A DNA stretch of 64,000 nt from Corallococcus macrosporus (GTDB lineage Bacteria > Myxococcota > Myxococcia > Myxococcales > Myxococcaceae). The stretch covers positions 496,001 to 560,000 of the forward strand of contig NZ_JAFIMU010000017.1 of assembly GCF_017302985.1 (NCBI RefSeq), written 5' to 3'. The position numbers and the translations under genes were made by a program. The notes beneath the pieces were generated by a model. It had not been told where the DNA came from, made no database searches, and saw only the letters and a list, made by a program, of their open reading frames with translations. Below are positions 17,194-25,663 of the stretch, piece by piece; position 1 is the stretch's first letter; every line of letters starts with the position of its first letter.

Positions 17194-17237
17194 AAGTTCT
17201 TTCATCGCTTGAGGCGCGGGCTTCAAGTTTCTTTCAT
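17194..17237 (+). promoter_or_regulatory. Candidate enhancer: paired direct repeats upstream of a sigma-54 promoter
   Basis: AAGTTCTTTCAT (17194-17205) and AAGTTTCTTTCAT (17225-17237) are near-identical AT-rich direct repeats in GC-rich surroundings. Their ends are 32 bp apart, about three helical turns. They lie 50-95 bp upstream of the -24 element, a usual place for enhancer-binding protein sites. The regulator encoded just upstream is the natural candidate to bind here. Confidence 0.55.
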
Positions 17238-17286
17238 TCCCTCGTGAGGACCGTCCGCGCCCCCGTCGGAAAGGGCCTGGATCAGG

Positions 17287-17304
17287 TCGGCACGGCGCTT
17301 GCGT
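17287..17304 (+). promoter_or_regulatory. Sigma-54 promoter of the SulP/carbonic anhydrase operon
   Basis: TCGGCACGGCGCTTGCGT carries GGCACG and TTGC. The -24 GG (17289-17290) and -12 GC (17301-17302) are separated by ten bases. Transcription would start near 17313, leaving a leader of about 50 nt before the ATG at 17366. Confidence 0.65.
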
Positions 17305-17365
17305 AGCCCTGGCTGTCACGTCGAGCCCGGTGTGTGGCCCGGCAGATGTCAGGGGAGCTCAAGCA

Positions 17366-18940
17366 ATGACTTCGGATGTAAAGGCTGCGGAGACGAGACC
17401 GTCGTTGAAGACGATCCTCGCCTCGGATTTGCCGGCTTCGCTGGTGGTGTTCCTGGTGGCGCTGCCCCTCTGTATGGGCATCGCGCTCGCCTCGGGTGCG
17501 CCCATCATGGCGGGACTCATCGCCGGCGTCGTGGGCGGCATGGTGGTGGGCTTGCTGGGGGGCGTGCCGCTGCTCGTGAGCGGGCCCGCCGCGGGCCTCG
17601 CGGTGATGGTGTTTGGCTTCATCCAGCAGCTGGGCTTCGCCGTGACGTGCGCGGCGGTGGCCGCGGCGGGCCTCGTGCAGGTGGCGCTCGGTGCGCTCAA
17701 GGTGGCGCGCTCCGCGCTGGCCATCTCGCCCGCGGTGATCCACGGCATGCTCGCGGGCATCGGCATCCTCATCGTGCTGGGGCAGGTGCACATCGTCCTG
17801 GGCGGCTCTCCGCAGAGCAACGCCTGGAACAACCTGCGGGAGCTGCCCGGGCAGATCCTGGACCTGCATGGCCCGGCCACGCTGCTGGGGCTGCTCACGC
17901 TGGGCATCCTCATCGCGTGGCAGTTCCTGCCCAACGGGAAGCTGAAGAAGGTCCCCGGGCCGCTGGTCGCGGTCGTGGGCGGCACGGTGGTCGCGGCGGT
18001 GATGAACGCGGACGTGGCGCGGGTGAAGCTGGCCGCGGACGCGCTGTCGGCCATCAACCTGCCTTCGCTTCCGGAAGGGTCCATGTGGGGCGCCTTCTTC
18101 GTGGCGGTCTTCTCCCTCGCGCTCGTGGCGAGCGCTGAGTCGCTCCTGAGCGCGGTGGCGACGGACAAGCTGCACACGGGCCCGCGCGCGAACCTGGACC
18201 GCGAGCTGCTCGCGCAGGGCGTGGCGAACACCGTCTCCGGTCTGGTCGGTGGTCTGCCCATCACGGGCGTCATCGTGCGCAGCGCGGCGAACATCAACGC
18301 GGGCGCGAAGACGCGCTGGTCGGCGGTGATGCACGCGGTGTGGATGCTGGCCTTCGTGACGCTGCTGGGAGGTCTGGCCTCCTACGTGCCGCTGACGGTG
18401 CTCGCCGGTCTGCTCGTGCACGTGGGCATGAAGCTCGTGAACCTCGCGCACATCCGCGAGCTGCGGCACCGGGGCGAGCTGCCCGTGTACCTCATCACCG
18501 TCTTCGGTGTCGTGGGCATCAACCTGCTCGCGGGCATCGGGCTGGGCCTTGGCGCGGCCATCCTCCGGCTGCTGTGGCAGCTGGGGCAGGTGCGCGTGGA
18601 GATCCAGCAGTCCAATGGCATCCACCAGGTCTGCATCAGCGGCGCGCTGACGTTCGTCGGTGTGCCGAAGCTGTCGACGGCGCTCGCGAAGATTCCCTCG
18701 GGCTCGCGGGTTGACGTGGACGTGGCGGTGAACACGCTGGACCACTCCGGCTTCGAGGCACTCGAGAGCTGGGCCGACACGTATCGCAAGACGGGTGGCA
18801 CCGTGACCATGGAGCCGCTCGAAGACGTCTGGAGTCGCCGCAGCGCGCGTGCGCGCCCCGTTCCGGGGACCGATGCCGCGCTTTCCCCTTCCTCCCCCGT
18901 TCATCACGTTTCGTCTCTCGCTTCCGGAGGTGTGCAGTGA
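17366..18940 (+). CDS. SulP-family inorganic anion transporter, probably for bicarbonate
   Basis: This 524-aa transporter has about ten hydrophobic helices and typical SulP segments: GPAAGLAVMVFGF in the first half and DRELLAQGVANTVSGLVGG later. It ends with a shortened STAS-like domain (about residues 410-495; VCISGALTFVGVPKL). SulP proteins exchange or co-transport sulfate, bicarbonate or other anions across the inner membrane. The next gene, overlapping as GTGA, encodes a carbonic anhydrase, and such pairs are usually read as bicarbonate uptake systems. The ATG at 17366 follows AGGGGAGC. Confidence 0.92.
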   Translation: MTSDVKAAETRPSLKTILASDLPASLVVFLVALPLCMGIALASGAPIMAGLIAGVVGGMVVGLLGGVPLLVSGPAAGLAVMVFGFIQQLGFAVTCAAVAAAGLVQVALGALKVARSALAISPAVIHGMLAGIGILIVLGQVHIVLGGSPQSNAWNNLRELPGQILDLHGPATLLGLLTLGILIAWQFLPNGKLKKVPGPLVAVVGGTVVAAVMNADVARVKLAADALSAINLPSLPEGSMWGAFFVAVFSLALVASAESLLSAVATDKLHTGPRANLDRELLAQGVANTVSGLVGGLPITGVIVRSAANINAGAKTRWSAVMHAVWMLAFVTLLGGLASYVPLTVLAGLLVHVGMKLVNLAHIRELRHRGELPVYLITVFGVVGINLLAGIGLGLGAAILRLLWQLGQVRVEIQQSNGIHQVCISGALTFVGVPKLSTALAKIPSGSRVDVDVAVNTLDHSGFEALESWADTYRKTGGTVTMEPLEDVWSRRSARARPVPGTDAALSPSSPVHHVSSLASGGVQ

Positions 18941-19635
18941 AGAAGCTCATCCGCGGTCTGCTGGATTTCCGCCGTCACACCCTGCCCTCGTACCGCGCGA
19001 CCTTCGCGCGGCTCGCGAAGGGCCAGTCCCCTGACTGCCTCTTCATCAGCTGCTCGGACAGCCGCGTGGTGCCGAACCTGCTCGTGTCCACGGACCCCGG
19101 TGACCTCTTCACCGTGCGCAACGTGGGCAACCTCGTCCCGCCCGCGGCGAACGACGGTCACTCCGCGGGGGACCGCGGCGAGGCGGCGGCCATCGAGTTC
19201 TCCCTGGGCTTCCTGCCCATCGAGGACGTCGTGGTCTGCGGCCACTCGAGCTGCGGCGCGATGAAGGCCATCCTGGCCGGCGGCAACGTGGACGGCGCGC
19301 CGAACCTGGAGAAGTGGCTCGCGCACGGCGCGCCCTCGCTCAAGACGCTGAAGGAGAGCAACTCCCAGGTGGGCGTGGGGCTGCCGGACGCGGATCGCCT
19401 CGCCCAGCTGAACGTGCTCGAGCAGCTGGAGCACCTGAAGACCTACCCCATCGTGCGCGAGCGGCTGGCGGCGGGGACGCTGCGGCTGCACGGCTGGTGG
19501 TTCGACATCGGCGCGGCGCAGGTCCACGCCTACCGCGCGGACCTCGGCCGCTTCGTGCCCATCGATGAGACCGAGGGTGAGCGCCTGCTGGCGGGGATGT
19601 CGGACGAGCAGCCCGCGCTGCGCGCCGTGCAGTAA
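18937..19635 (+). CDS. Beta-class carbonic anhydrase
   Basis: This 232-aa cytoplasmic zinc enzyme interconverts CO2 and bicarbonate. The zinc ligands and catalytic dyad of the beta class are all present: Cys39-Ser-Asp41-Ser-Arg43, then His103 and Cys106 in CGHSSCGAMKA. The start is a GTG at 18937 whose bases overlap the transporter's stop, with CCGGAGG upstream. Overlap and shared promoter imply that transport and hydration work together: bicarbonate brought in by SulP is equilibrated with CO2, or the reverse. Confidence 0.96.
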   Translation: MKKLIRGLLDFRRHTLPSYRATFARLAKGQSPDCLFISCSDSRVVPNLLVSTDPGDLFTVRNVGNLVPPAANDGHSAGDRGEAAAIEFSLGFLPIEDVVVCGHSSCGAMKAILAGGNVDGAPNLEKWLAHGAPSLKTLKESNSQVGVGLPDADRLAQLNVLEQLEHLKTYPIVRERLAAGTLRLHGWWFDIGAAQVHAYRADLGRFVPIDETEGERLLAGMSDEQPALRAVQ

Positions 19636-19698
19636 GGCGGCCTGGCACCCCGGCGCTCCCGCGTGGATCGCCGGGGCGCTGCTTCAGCCCCGGGGCCG

Positions 19699-20970
19699 GT
19701 GAGCAACCAGCCCCGGGGGCAGCGTCCGTATCCGTTCGTGGAGCCCCGCCCCTCCGGGCCAGCGGGCATCGCCACGGAGACGCCGTTGCAGACGTACGAC
19801 CTGTTCGCCCCCACCACCGAGGCCGAGCGCCACGCCCTGTATGCGCGCATGCGCGCGGAGTCCGGGCTCTGCCGCATCGCGCCCTTCGGCGCCTACGCCG
19901 CCGCCCGGTACGAGGACGTGCGCACCGTCCAGAAGGACGCGCAGCGGTTCTCCTCTGAAGCGCTCGCGACGACGGCGGAGCCGCCCTGGCTGGGACCCAA
20001 CCCGGTGTCGCAATCGCTCGTCACCCGGGATCCGCCGCGCCACACGCAGCTTCGCGCCATGGTCAACCGGGCCTTCGGTGCCAGCGGCATGGCGCGGCTG
20101 GAGGCCCAGGTGCGCCACGAGGCCCAGACGCTGGCCGAGGCCGCCGTCCATCAGCGCGAGGTGGACCTGGTGGACGCGTTCTCCTTCGTGCTGCCGCGCA
20201 ACATCATCGGGCAGATGCTGGGCCTGGAGCCGTCCACCTTCACCGAGTTCAAGCGCTGGTCGGTGAACATGGGCCTCATCACCTCGGCGGTGCCGGCGCA
20301 GCACGCGGGCATCCGCGACACGGTGAAGGAGATGGAGGACTACCTCGGGGGCGTCATCGCCGCGCGTCGCCGGCAGCCGGGGGAGGACATGGTGAGCGAC
20401 CTGCTGCGCGCGGAGGTGGAGGGGCAGCGGCTCACCGACGCGGAGGTCCTGTCCTTCCTGTTCCTCTTGCTGCCCGCGGGCATGGAGACGACGGCGCAGC
20501 TCATCGGCAACGCGGCCATCCTGCTCGCGCGCCATCCCGAGCAACTGGAGCAGGCGCGGGCGGACCGCGCGCACATCCCGCGTTTCATCGAGGAGGTGCT
20601 CCGCTGCGAGCCCCCCGCGCAGTTCGCCTTCCGCGTCGCGACGTCGGACGTGGAGCTGGCCGGGACGCCCATTCCGGCGGGCAGCCTGGTCATGGGGCTG
20701 GTGGCGAGCGCCAACCGCGACGAGCGCATCTTCGAACAGCCGGACGCGTTCCTGCCCGGCCGGGACAAGGCAAGCCAGCACCTCGCGTTCGGCCACGGCA
20801 TCCACTTCTGCCTGGGCGCGCAGCTCGCGAGGATGGAGGCACGGCTGGCGCTGGAGGCGCTCGTGCCACGCATCAGCGCCCTGCGGCTCCGCACGCCGGA
20901 CGTGGAATGGCTCCCGGGGCTCACCATCCACGGGCCCCGGACGCTCCCGGTGGAACTGCTCCCTGCGTGA
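19699..20970 (+). CDS. Cytochrome P450
   Basis: This soluble bacterial P450 is about 423 aa. The haem-binding signature FGHGIHFCLGAQLAR places the proximal Cys at residue 371, the I-helix has AGMETT, and the K-helix ExxR is EEVLR. The start is uncertain: GTG at 19663, 19699 and 19738 are all in frame and none has a clear ribosome binding site. The conserved region begins at YDLFAP, so the first 20-35 residues matter little. The next gene, 25 bp downstream, is an ABM-domain protein. The pair may modify a secondary metabolite, but no biosynthetic cluster surrounds it. Substrate and redox partner are unknown. Confidence 0.93.
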   Translation: MSNQPRGQRPYPFVEPRPSGPAGIATETPLQTYDLFAPTTEAERHALYARMRAESGLCRIAPFGAYAAARYEDVRTVQKDAQRFSSEALATTAEPPWLGPNPVSQSLVTRDPPRHTQLRAMVNRAFGASGMARLEAQVRHEAQTLAEAAVHQREVDLVDAFSFVLPRNIIGQMLGLEPSTFTEFKRWSVNMGLITSAVPAQHAGIRDTVKEMEDYLGGVIAARRRQPGEDMVSDLLRAEVEGQRLTDAEVLSFLFLLLPAGMETTAQLIGNAAILLARHPEQLEQARADRAHIPRFIEEVLRCEPPAQFAFRVATSDVELAGTPIPAGSLVMGLVASANRDERIFEQPDAFLPGRDKASQHLAFGHGIHFCLGAQLARMEARLALEALVPRISALRLRTPDVEWLPGLTIHGPRTLPVELLPA

Positions 20971-20995
20971 GACCGGGCTGCCCTATCCTCAGCGG

Positions 20996-21334
20996 ATGGC
21001 GCTCCTGGTGCAGTGTGAGTTTCGGGTGAAGCAGTCTGACCATGAGCCGGAGTTCATCCGGCTCGCCCGGGCGTTGGCTTCCGCCGCCGCGACCGAACCG
21101 GGAACGCTGCGTTACCAGTGGTTCGTCGCGCAGCGCCCGGGGCACTACTCCATCCTCGAGGAGTACGTCGACGCCGCCGCGGCCGAAACCCACAACGCGA
21201 ACGTGGGAGCGCTGCTCGTCGAACTCTTCTCCGTGGCCGAGCTGGTGTCGATATCGTTCTACGGAGCGCTCAATAAGTACCTGCGCGACTGGGCCACCGG
21301 ACGGGACGGAGTCTCCGTCCATGTCCCGTTGTGA
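20996..21334 (+). CDS. Antibiotic biosynthesis monooxygenase (ABM) domain protein
   Basis: This 112-aa protein has the dimeric ferredoxin-like ABM fold pattern: an N-terminal strand (ALLVQCEFRV), a helix (FIRLARALASAAATEPGTLRY), a second strand (QWFVAQRPGHYSILEEY), then His in ETHNANV. Members include cofactor-free monooxygenases such as ActVA-Orf6 and haem-degrading enzymes, but many have unknown roles. It lies 25 bp after the P450 gene on the same strand and is probably co-transcribed. Confidence 0.82.
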   Translation: MALLVQCEFRVKQSDHEPEFIRLARALASAAATEPGTLRYQWFVAQRPGHYSILEEYVDAAAAETHNANVGALLVELFSVAELVSISFYGALNKYLRDWATGRDGVSVHVPL

Positions 21335-21359
21335 ATCCAGCCTTCGAAGGGTGAGACGG

Positions 21360-22349
21360 CTACTCCCGCCGGCGGCGCCAGAGCCGCAGCGTGGCGAGGA
21401 GTCCCAGCATCGTCAGGCCTCCTCCCGCCTGCGTGCAGCCGCCTTTGGATGGATTGCTGATGGGCTCCACATCCTGAGTGCCCGCGTCTGGCGTCCCCGC
21501 GTCCACGGACTGCGTGGCGCAGCTCAGCTCGAAGTCCACGCTCAGCGGCGGCAGCTCGATGCTTGCGTGCTCCAGCGTCCCCTTGAGCGTCGCCTGGTGG
21601 CGCCCCGGCGTGAGGCCCAGGCCGGGCGGCGACGGGTTGCCCGGCGTGCAGACCGTGTAGAGGAACAGCAGCTGCCGGTTGTACTCGTACTGGTGGCTCT
21701 CGTAGTTGTCCGCGCCCGTCGACGTCAGCCCGTGGTGATTGCTGAAGGACCAGGGCTGGCCGTCCACCTCCACCGTCCAGTGCACCCACGGCAGGAAGGG
21801 CACCAGCTCCGCTGACGGCGTGAAGCGCAGCGTGGTGGAGTCGCCCTCCTGGGGGCTCCCGCAGTTCGCGTCTCCGTACACCGCGAACGTCCCCCGGCTC
21901 GGCGTGTCCGCGCTCAGCGTGCCCAGGGTCGTGGGCAGGGGCCGCTCCGGGCCCGCGGTGAAGGTCGCGGACTGCGTCTGCGTCTCCTGGTGCTGGCAAT
22001 TGCCCTTCGCTTCGATGCGGTACTGCGTGCCCGGCACGAGCGGCGCCTTGGGCACCACGACATGCGTCGCGCGAGCGCCGTTCGCCAACGTGAAGGGCAC
22101 CGGCGTGCCGTCCGACTGGAGCAGCCGGAGGGTGGAGACATCCGTGTTCTCCAGCAGCGGCGGCCTCACCACCAACCCGGGGACGTTCGCGGGAACCGTT
22201 CCCCCGTCCTCGGGGAGCGGGAAGCGAACGTCGATGAGGCAGTTGGGCGCGACGCAGGCCTCCGCCGACGGGGGCGCGAGCATCCCCGCCCCCAGGAGGA
22301 ACATCCCCACCGCGCCCCATGTCCAAGCGTGTCCGTGCATTTGCTTCAT
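21360..22349 (-). CDS. MYXO-CTERM-like exported protein, third of three tandem paralogues
   Basis: This 329-aa exported protein has an N-terminal signal segment (WGAVGMFLLGAGML), then PSAEAC at the probable cleavage site. The body has Ig-like strands shared with the two upstream genes (VPANVPGLVV, APLVPGTQYRIEAKG, LVPFLPWVHWTVEVDGQPW). The C-terminus GGCTQAGGGLTMLGLLATLRLWRRRRE has the Cys, hydrophobic helix and Arg cluster of MYXO-CTERM sorting signals, which anchor proteins at the myxobacterial surface. The ATG at 22349 is chosen by alignment with the first paralogue; 22340 is possible. It follows the second paralogue by 33 bp. Confidence 0.85.
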   Translation of the reverse strand: MKQMHGHAWTWGAVGMFLLGAGMLAPPSAEACVAPNCLIDVRFPLPEDGGTVPANVPGLVVRPPLLENTDVSTLRLLQSDGTPVPFTLANGARATHVVVPKAPLVPGTQYRIEAKGNCQHQETQTQSATFTAGPERPLPTTLGTLSADTPSRGTFAVYGDANCGSPQEGDSTTLRFTPSAELVPFLPWVHWTVEVDGQPWSFSNHHGLTSTGADNYESHQYEYNRQLLFLYTVCTPGNPSPPGLGLTPGRHQATLKGTLEHASIELPPLSVDFELSCATQSVDAGTPDAGTQDVEPISNPSKGGCTQAGGGLTMLGLLATLRLWRRRRE

Positions 22350-22382
22350 CAGACACCGGGGCCCGGCGCAGTGGGACATCGC

Positions 22383-23351
22383 TCAGGAACGGCGCCGCCA
22401 GAGCCGGAGCGTGGCGAGGAGCCCGAACGCCGTGAGGCCTCCGCCCGCTTGCGAGCATCCGTCATCACGCGGGTCTTCGGGCCCGATGTCTGGCGCGGGG
22501 GCGGGCTCCTCCTGGGGGCACGCCAGCTCGAAGGAGACCTCCATGGGCGGAAGCGGCGTGCCGGACTGCTCGAGCACCGGGCGCAGCGTGGCCACATGCC
22601 TTCCCGAGGGAAGGCCCTGGTCCGAAGGCGACTGCTCATTGGGCAGCACCTGGCAGACCGAGTAGACGATGAGCAGGTCATGCGCGTACGCGAACCGGTT
22701 CGGGGGCATGACGTTGCCCGCGGCGTCCACCGCACCGTGCGGCGCCGTGGCCCAGGTCTGCCCATCCACCTCCAACGTCCAGTGCACCCACGGGAGGAAC
22801 GGCACCAGCTCCGGCGAGGGCGTGAAGCCCAGCGTCACCTGGCGGCCTTCCACGCCCACGGAGCAGGTCGAGCCACCCCAGACCTGGAAGGTCGCCTGCT
22901 GCTCCGGAGCCGCTCGCAGGGTGCCGGACGTCGCAGGCAACGTGACCGCCGGACCCGCCGTGAACGACACCTCCGCCGTGCCGGGCTCCTGCGGATAACC
23001 TGCGCAGAGGTCGCGGGCCTCCAGGCGATAGCGGGTCCCAGGAACGAGTGGCGCGGCCGGAACGACGAGCCCGCTCCGGTGGGGACCTGTCAGGAAGGTT
23101 GCCTCCACGTCGGCGCCGTCCTCCGTGCGCAGGCTCAGGTTCTCGGATTCCATGCCGTACAGGGGCGACGGCAGCACCACCAGGGCCGGCACGTTCGCGG
23201 GCACGACCGCGTCCGAGGGCAGCGGGGCGCTGAACTTCGTGGGGTCGCACACGGGACCGCCGCACGCCTCCGCGGAAGGGGGCAGGGCCAGTCCCCCTCC
23301 CACCATGAACGTTCCCACCGCCACCAGGGCCTTCCATTCACGAGTCGTCAT
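22383..23351 (-). CDS. MYXO-CTERM-like exported protein, second of three tandem paralogues
   Basis: This 322-aa paralogue of its two neighbours shows PSAEACGGPVC after the signal peptide, VPANVPALVVLPS, PLVPGTRYRLEARDLC, LVPFLPWVHWTLEVDGQTW, and a C-terminal GCSQAGGGLTAFGLLATLRLWRRRS sorting tail. Paired Cys residues suggest disulphides in an Ig-like exported fold. The ATG at 23351 follows CAAGGTC and overlaps the stop of the upstream paralogue (ATGA), so the two are translationally coupled. The function of the family is not known to me. Confidence 0.85.
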   Translation of the reverse strand: MTTREWKALVAVGTFMVGGGLALPPSAEACGGPVCDPTKFSAPLPSDAVVPANVPALVVLPSPLYGMESENLSLRTEDGADVEATFLTGPHRSGLVVPAAPLVPGTRYRLEARDLCAGYPQEPGTAEVSFTAGPAVTLPATSGTLRAAPEQQATFQVWGGSTCSVGVEGRQVTLGFTPSPELVPFLPWVHWTLEVDGQTWATAPHGAVDAAGNVMPPNRFAYAHDLLIVYSVCQVLPNEQSPSDQGLPSGRHVATLRPVLEQSGTPLPPMEVSFELACPQEEPAPAPDIGPEDPRDDGCSQAGGGLTAFGLLATLRLWRRRS

Positions 23352-24391
23352 GACCTTGAGACACGCGAGCCCCGCACGTTGGGACAGGGGCATGGGGTCC
23401 GGCGGCGCCAGAGGCGGAGGGCCGCCAGCAGGCCCAGCACCGACAGGCCGCCTCCGGCCTGCGTGCATCCCTTGGCCTTCACTGGAACCTCGTCATCCGG
23501 ACCGGAGCCTGTGCCGGGGCCCGGGCCGTAGCCGCCGTCGCCGCCGGTGTGAGGGCAGTACACTTCGAAGGCGACCTCCAGCGCGGGCAGCGCGGTCCCT
23601 GCTTGTTCGAGCACCGGGCGCAGCGTGGCCGTGTGCGGGCCCTCGGAGACGCCCCTGGCCGAGGCGGGCATGCCGGGGGGCTCGTTGTCACAGAGCGTAT
23701 AGACGGTCAGCAGGTCCCGCATCGTCCTGAACCCATCCGCGGGCCTGGCACCGCCGCTGGCGTCCACCGCGCCGTGCGGAGCCGTGGCCCATGTCTGTCC
23801 ATCCACCTCCAGCGTCCAGTGCACCCACGGAAGGAAAGGCACCAGCCCGGGGGCGGGAGTGAACTCCAGCTTCGCCCACCCGCCCGTGTAGTTCGCCGCG
23901 CAGGATGCGCCGCCGTCCCAGACCCTGAGGATTCCTGCCTCACGGTCTCCCATTTTCAGCACGCCGGTCGCCGTGGGCAGCCCGACAGCCGGGCCCGCGG
24001 TGAAGTCCGCCATCGCGACGAAGGGCTGTCCCGTGCGGCCTTCGGAGCAGGGGACGCTGCCCTCCAGGCGGTAGCGCGTTCCGGGAACGAGCGGCGCGGC
24101 CGGGACGAGGATGCCACTGTTGTCTGGACCCTTGAGGACGCGGGCCTCCACGCCGGTGCCGTCCTCCGTGCGCAGGCGCAGGCTCTGCTCCTCCACCCAT
24201 TCATAGGCAGGCGGCACCACCACCAGGGCGGGCACGTTGGCCGGGACGATCGCGTTCGGGGGCAGGGGAACGCGGCTGCCCTCCACGCTGCACAGGGGGC
24301 GCCCACACGCCTCCGCCGAGAGAGGCCTCACCAGGCCAAAGCCTCCCAGGAACACTCCAATTGTCAGGGCCGTCCATCCGCATGTCTTCAT
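23348..24391 (-). CDS. MYXO-CTERM-like exported protein, first of three tandem paralogues
   Basis: This 347-aa protein is first in transcription order. The signal peptide is MKTCGWTALTIGVFLGG followed by PLSAEAC. The body matches the paralogues (VPANVPALVVVPP, PLVPGTRYRLEGSVPC, LVPFLPWVHWTLEVDG). The sorting tail GCTQAGGGLSVLGLLAALRLWRRR is followed by 16 extra residues read from what is leader sequence in the paralogues. The stop appears to have been lost after duplication, creating the overlap with the next gene. Those extra residues could affect processing of the tail. The ATG at 24391 follows CAAGGGCC. Confidence 0.85.
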   Translation of the reverse strand: MKTCGWTALTIGVFLGGFGLVRPLSAEACGRPLCSVEGSRVPLPPNAIVPANVPALVVVPPAYEWVEEQSLRLRTEDGTGVEARVLKGPDNSGILVPAAPLVPGTRYRLEGSVPCSEGRTGQPFVAMADFTAGPAVGLPTATGVLKMGDREAGILRVWDGGASCAANYTGGWAKLEFTPAPGLVPFLPWVHWTLEVDGQTWATAPHGAVDASGGARPADGFRTMRDLLTVYTLCDNEPPGMPASARGVSEGPHTATLRPVLEQAGTALPALEVAFEVYCPHTGGDGGYGPGPGTGSGPDDEVPVKAKGCTQAGGGLSVLGLLAALRLWRRRTPCPCPNVRGSRVSRS

Positions 24392-24517
24392 GGCCCTTGA
24401 GACACGCGGGCCCTTGACGCTGGGACATGGCGCATGCGCGACCGTTCAGCGCACGGGAGCGACCGTCCGGCGCATGGACCCGGGAGGCAGCCTCGCGGCG
24501 AGCCGATACTGCCGGGC

Positions 24518-25663
24518 ATGCGACGCAAACTCGTGCTGCTGGTGCTGGCCGTGGCGGTGTGGCTGCCATCACTCCAGTTCCTGTTCCGGCCCCGGAATCC
24601 AGAGGCCCTGGCCGCGGCACTGGCCTTCCGCCAGCGCACGTTCTCGCTTCAGGAGCAGAGCGCGGACCGAGACGTGCTCCAGCGCACGAACCCGGAGTGG
24701 GACCTGATGGTGCGCACCTTCTCCGCGTTGTCGTTCGCGAACCTCGCGCTGTCGGAGCCCGCGCGAAGGGCGGAGCACCTGGCCGTGGTGGACGCGCTCA
24801 TCGCCCGGACGCGGCGCGACGAACGACGGGCACACGATGCCTTCTTCCTGCCCTACGTGAGCGCGGGGGCTTTCAAGGACCCCGCCGGGCGCAGCCTCTT
24901 CGTGGACGGTGAGCTGGCGTTGATGCTCGCCGCGCGCCAACTGGTGGAGCCGCGCTCGGACTACGCGCCGCTCCTGCGCGAGCGCGTGGACCTCATCACC
25001 GGACAACTGGAGCGGGCGCCGGTGCTCGCGGCGGAGAGCTATCCCGACGAGGGCTGGACCTTCTGCAACACGGTGGCGCTCGCCGCGCTGCGCCTGTCGG
25101 ACAGGGTGGATGGGCGGGACCACGGGGCACTGCTGCGCCGGTGGGTGGCCTCGGCGCGGGAGAACCTGTCCGACAGTCGGACAGGTTTGCTCGTGTCGAG
25201 CTTCACCTACGACGGCGTGACGAAGGACGGACCCGAGGGCTCGACGCTGTGGCTCGCGGCGCACATGCTCCAGGTGGTGGACGCGGACTTCGCGCGCGAC
25301 CAGTACCAGCGTGCACGCGCCGCGCTCCTGGGACAGGCGCTGGGCTTCACGTGGGCGGGGGAGTGGCCCGAGGCGCAGGCAGTGGCGGTGCAGGACATCG
25401 ACTCCGGGCCCACGATTCCGTGGGTGAACGCGAACGCGGGTTCCAGCGGGCTCGCGCTCGTGGGCGCGGCGGCGTTCGATGACGAGGAGGCGCTGGACGG
25501 GCTGCTCACCAGCCTCCACTTCGCGGCCTTCCCCGTGCATGACGACAAAGGCCTGCGCTTCGCGGCGGGCAACCCGCTCGCGGACGCGGTGCTGCTGTAC
25601 GCGCTCGTCGAAGGACCCCTCTGGCGCCTCGCGCAGGCGCCGCGGCTGGAGGCACACCGATGA
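24518..25663 (+). CDS. Membrane-anchored alpha/alpha-barrel-like protein (linalool dehydratase/isomerase-like, tentative)
   Basis: This 381-aa protein has one N-terminal hydrophobic anchor (LVLLVLAVAVWLPSLQFLF). The rest is helical with repeated aromatic/acidic motifs: FVDGELALMLAARQLV, ESYPDEGWTFCNTVALAAL, and GLLVSSFTYDGVTKDGPEGSTLW. The ordering recalls the linalool dehydratase/isomerase-like alpha6/alpha6 fold, recognised from memory without a search. The ATG at 24518 follows TGCCGGGC, a weak ribosome site. Codons for residues ENLSDSRTG are written by a perfect copy of the 25-bp palindrome found in the array near 36 kb. The stop overlaps the next gene (ATGA). Confidence 0.65.
   Translation: MRRKLVLLVLAVAVWLPSLQFLFRPRNPEALAAALAFRQRTFSLQEQSADRDVLQRTNPEWDLMVRTFSALSFANLALSEPARRAEHLAVVDALIARTRRDERRAHDAFFLPYVSAGAFKDPAGRSLFVDGELALMLAARQLVEPRSDYAPLLRERVDLITGQLERAPVLAAESYPDEGWTFCNTVALAALRLSDRVDGRDHGALLRRWVASARENLSDSRTGLLVSSFTYDGVTKDGPEGSTLWLAAHMLQVVDADFARDQYQRARAALLGQALGFTWAGEWPEAQAVAVQDIDSGPTIPWVNANAGSSGLALVGAAAFDDEEALDGLLTSLHFAAFPVHDDKGLRFAAGNPLADAVLLYALVEGPLWRLAQAPRLEAHR
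25163..25187. repeat. Palindrome copy inside a coding sequence
   Basis: This is a perfect copy of the 25-bp palindrome: arm AACCTGTCCGAC, a central A, then the complementary arm. Here it lies wholly within the gene at 24518-25663 and encodes part of ENLSDSRTG without interrupting the frame. It is identical to array copies 1 to 3 and to the copy at 44891. Confidence 0.95.
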
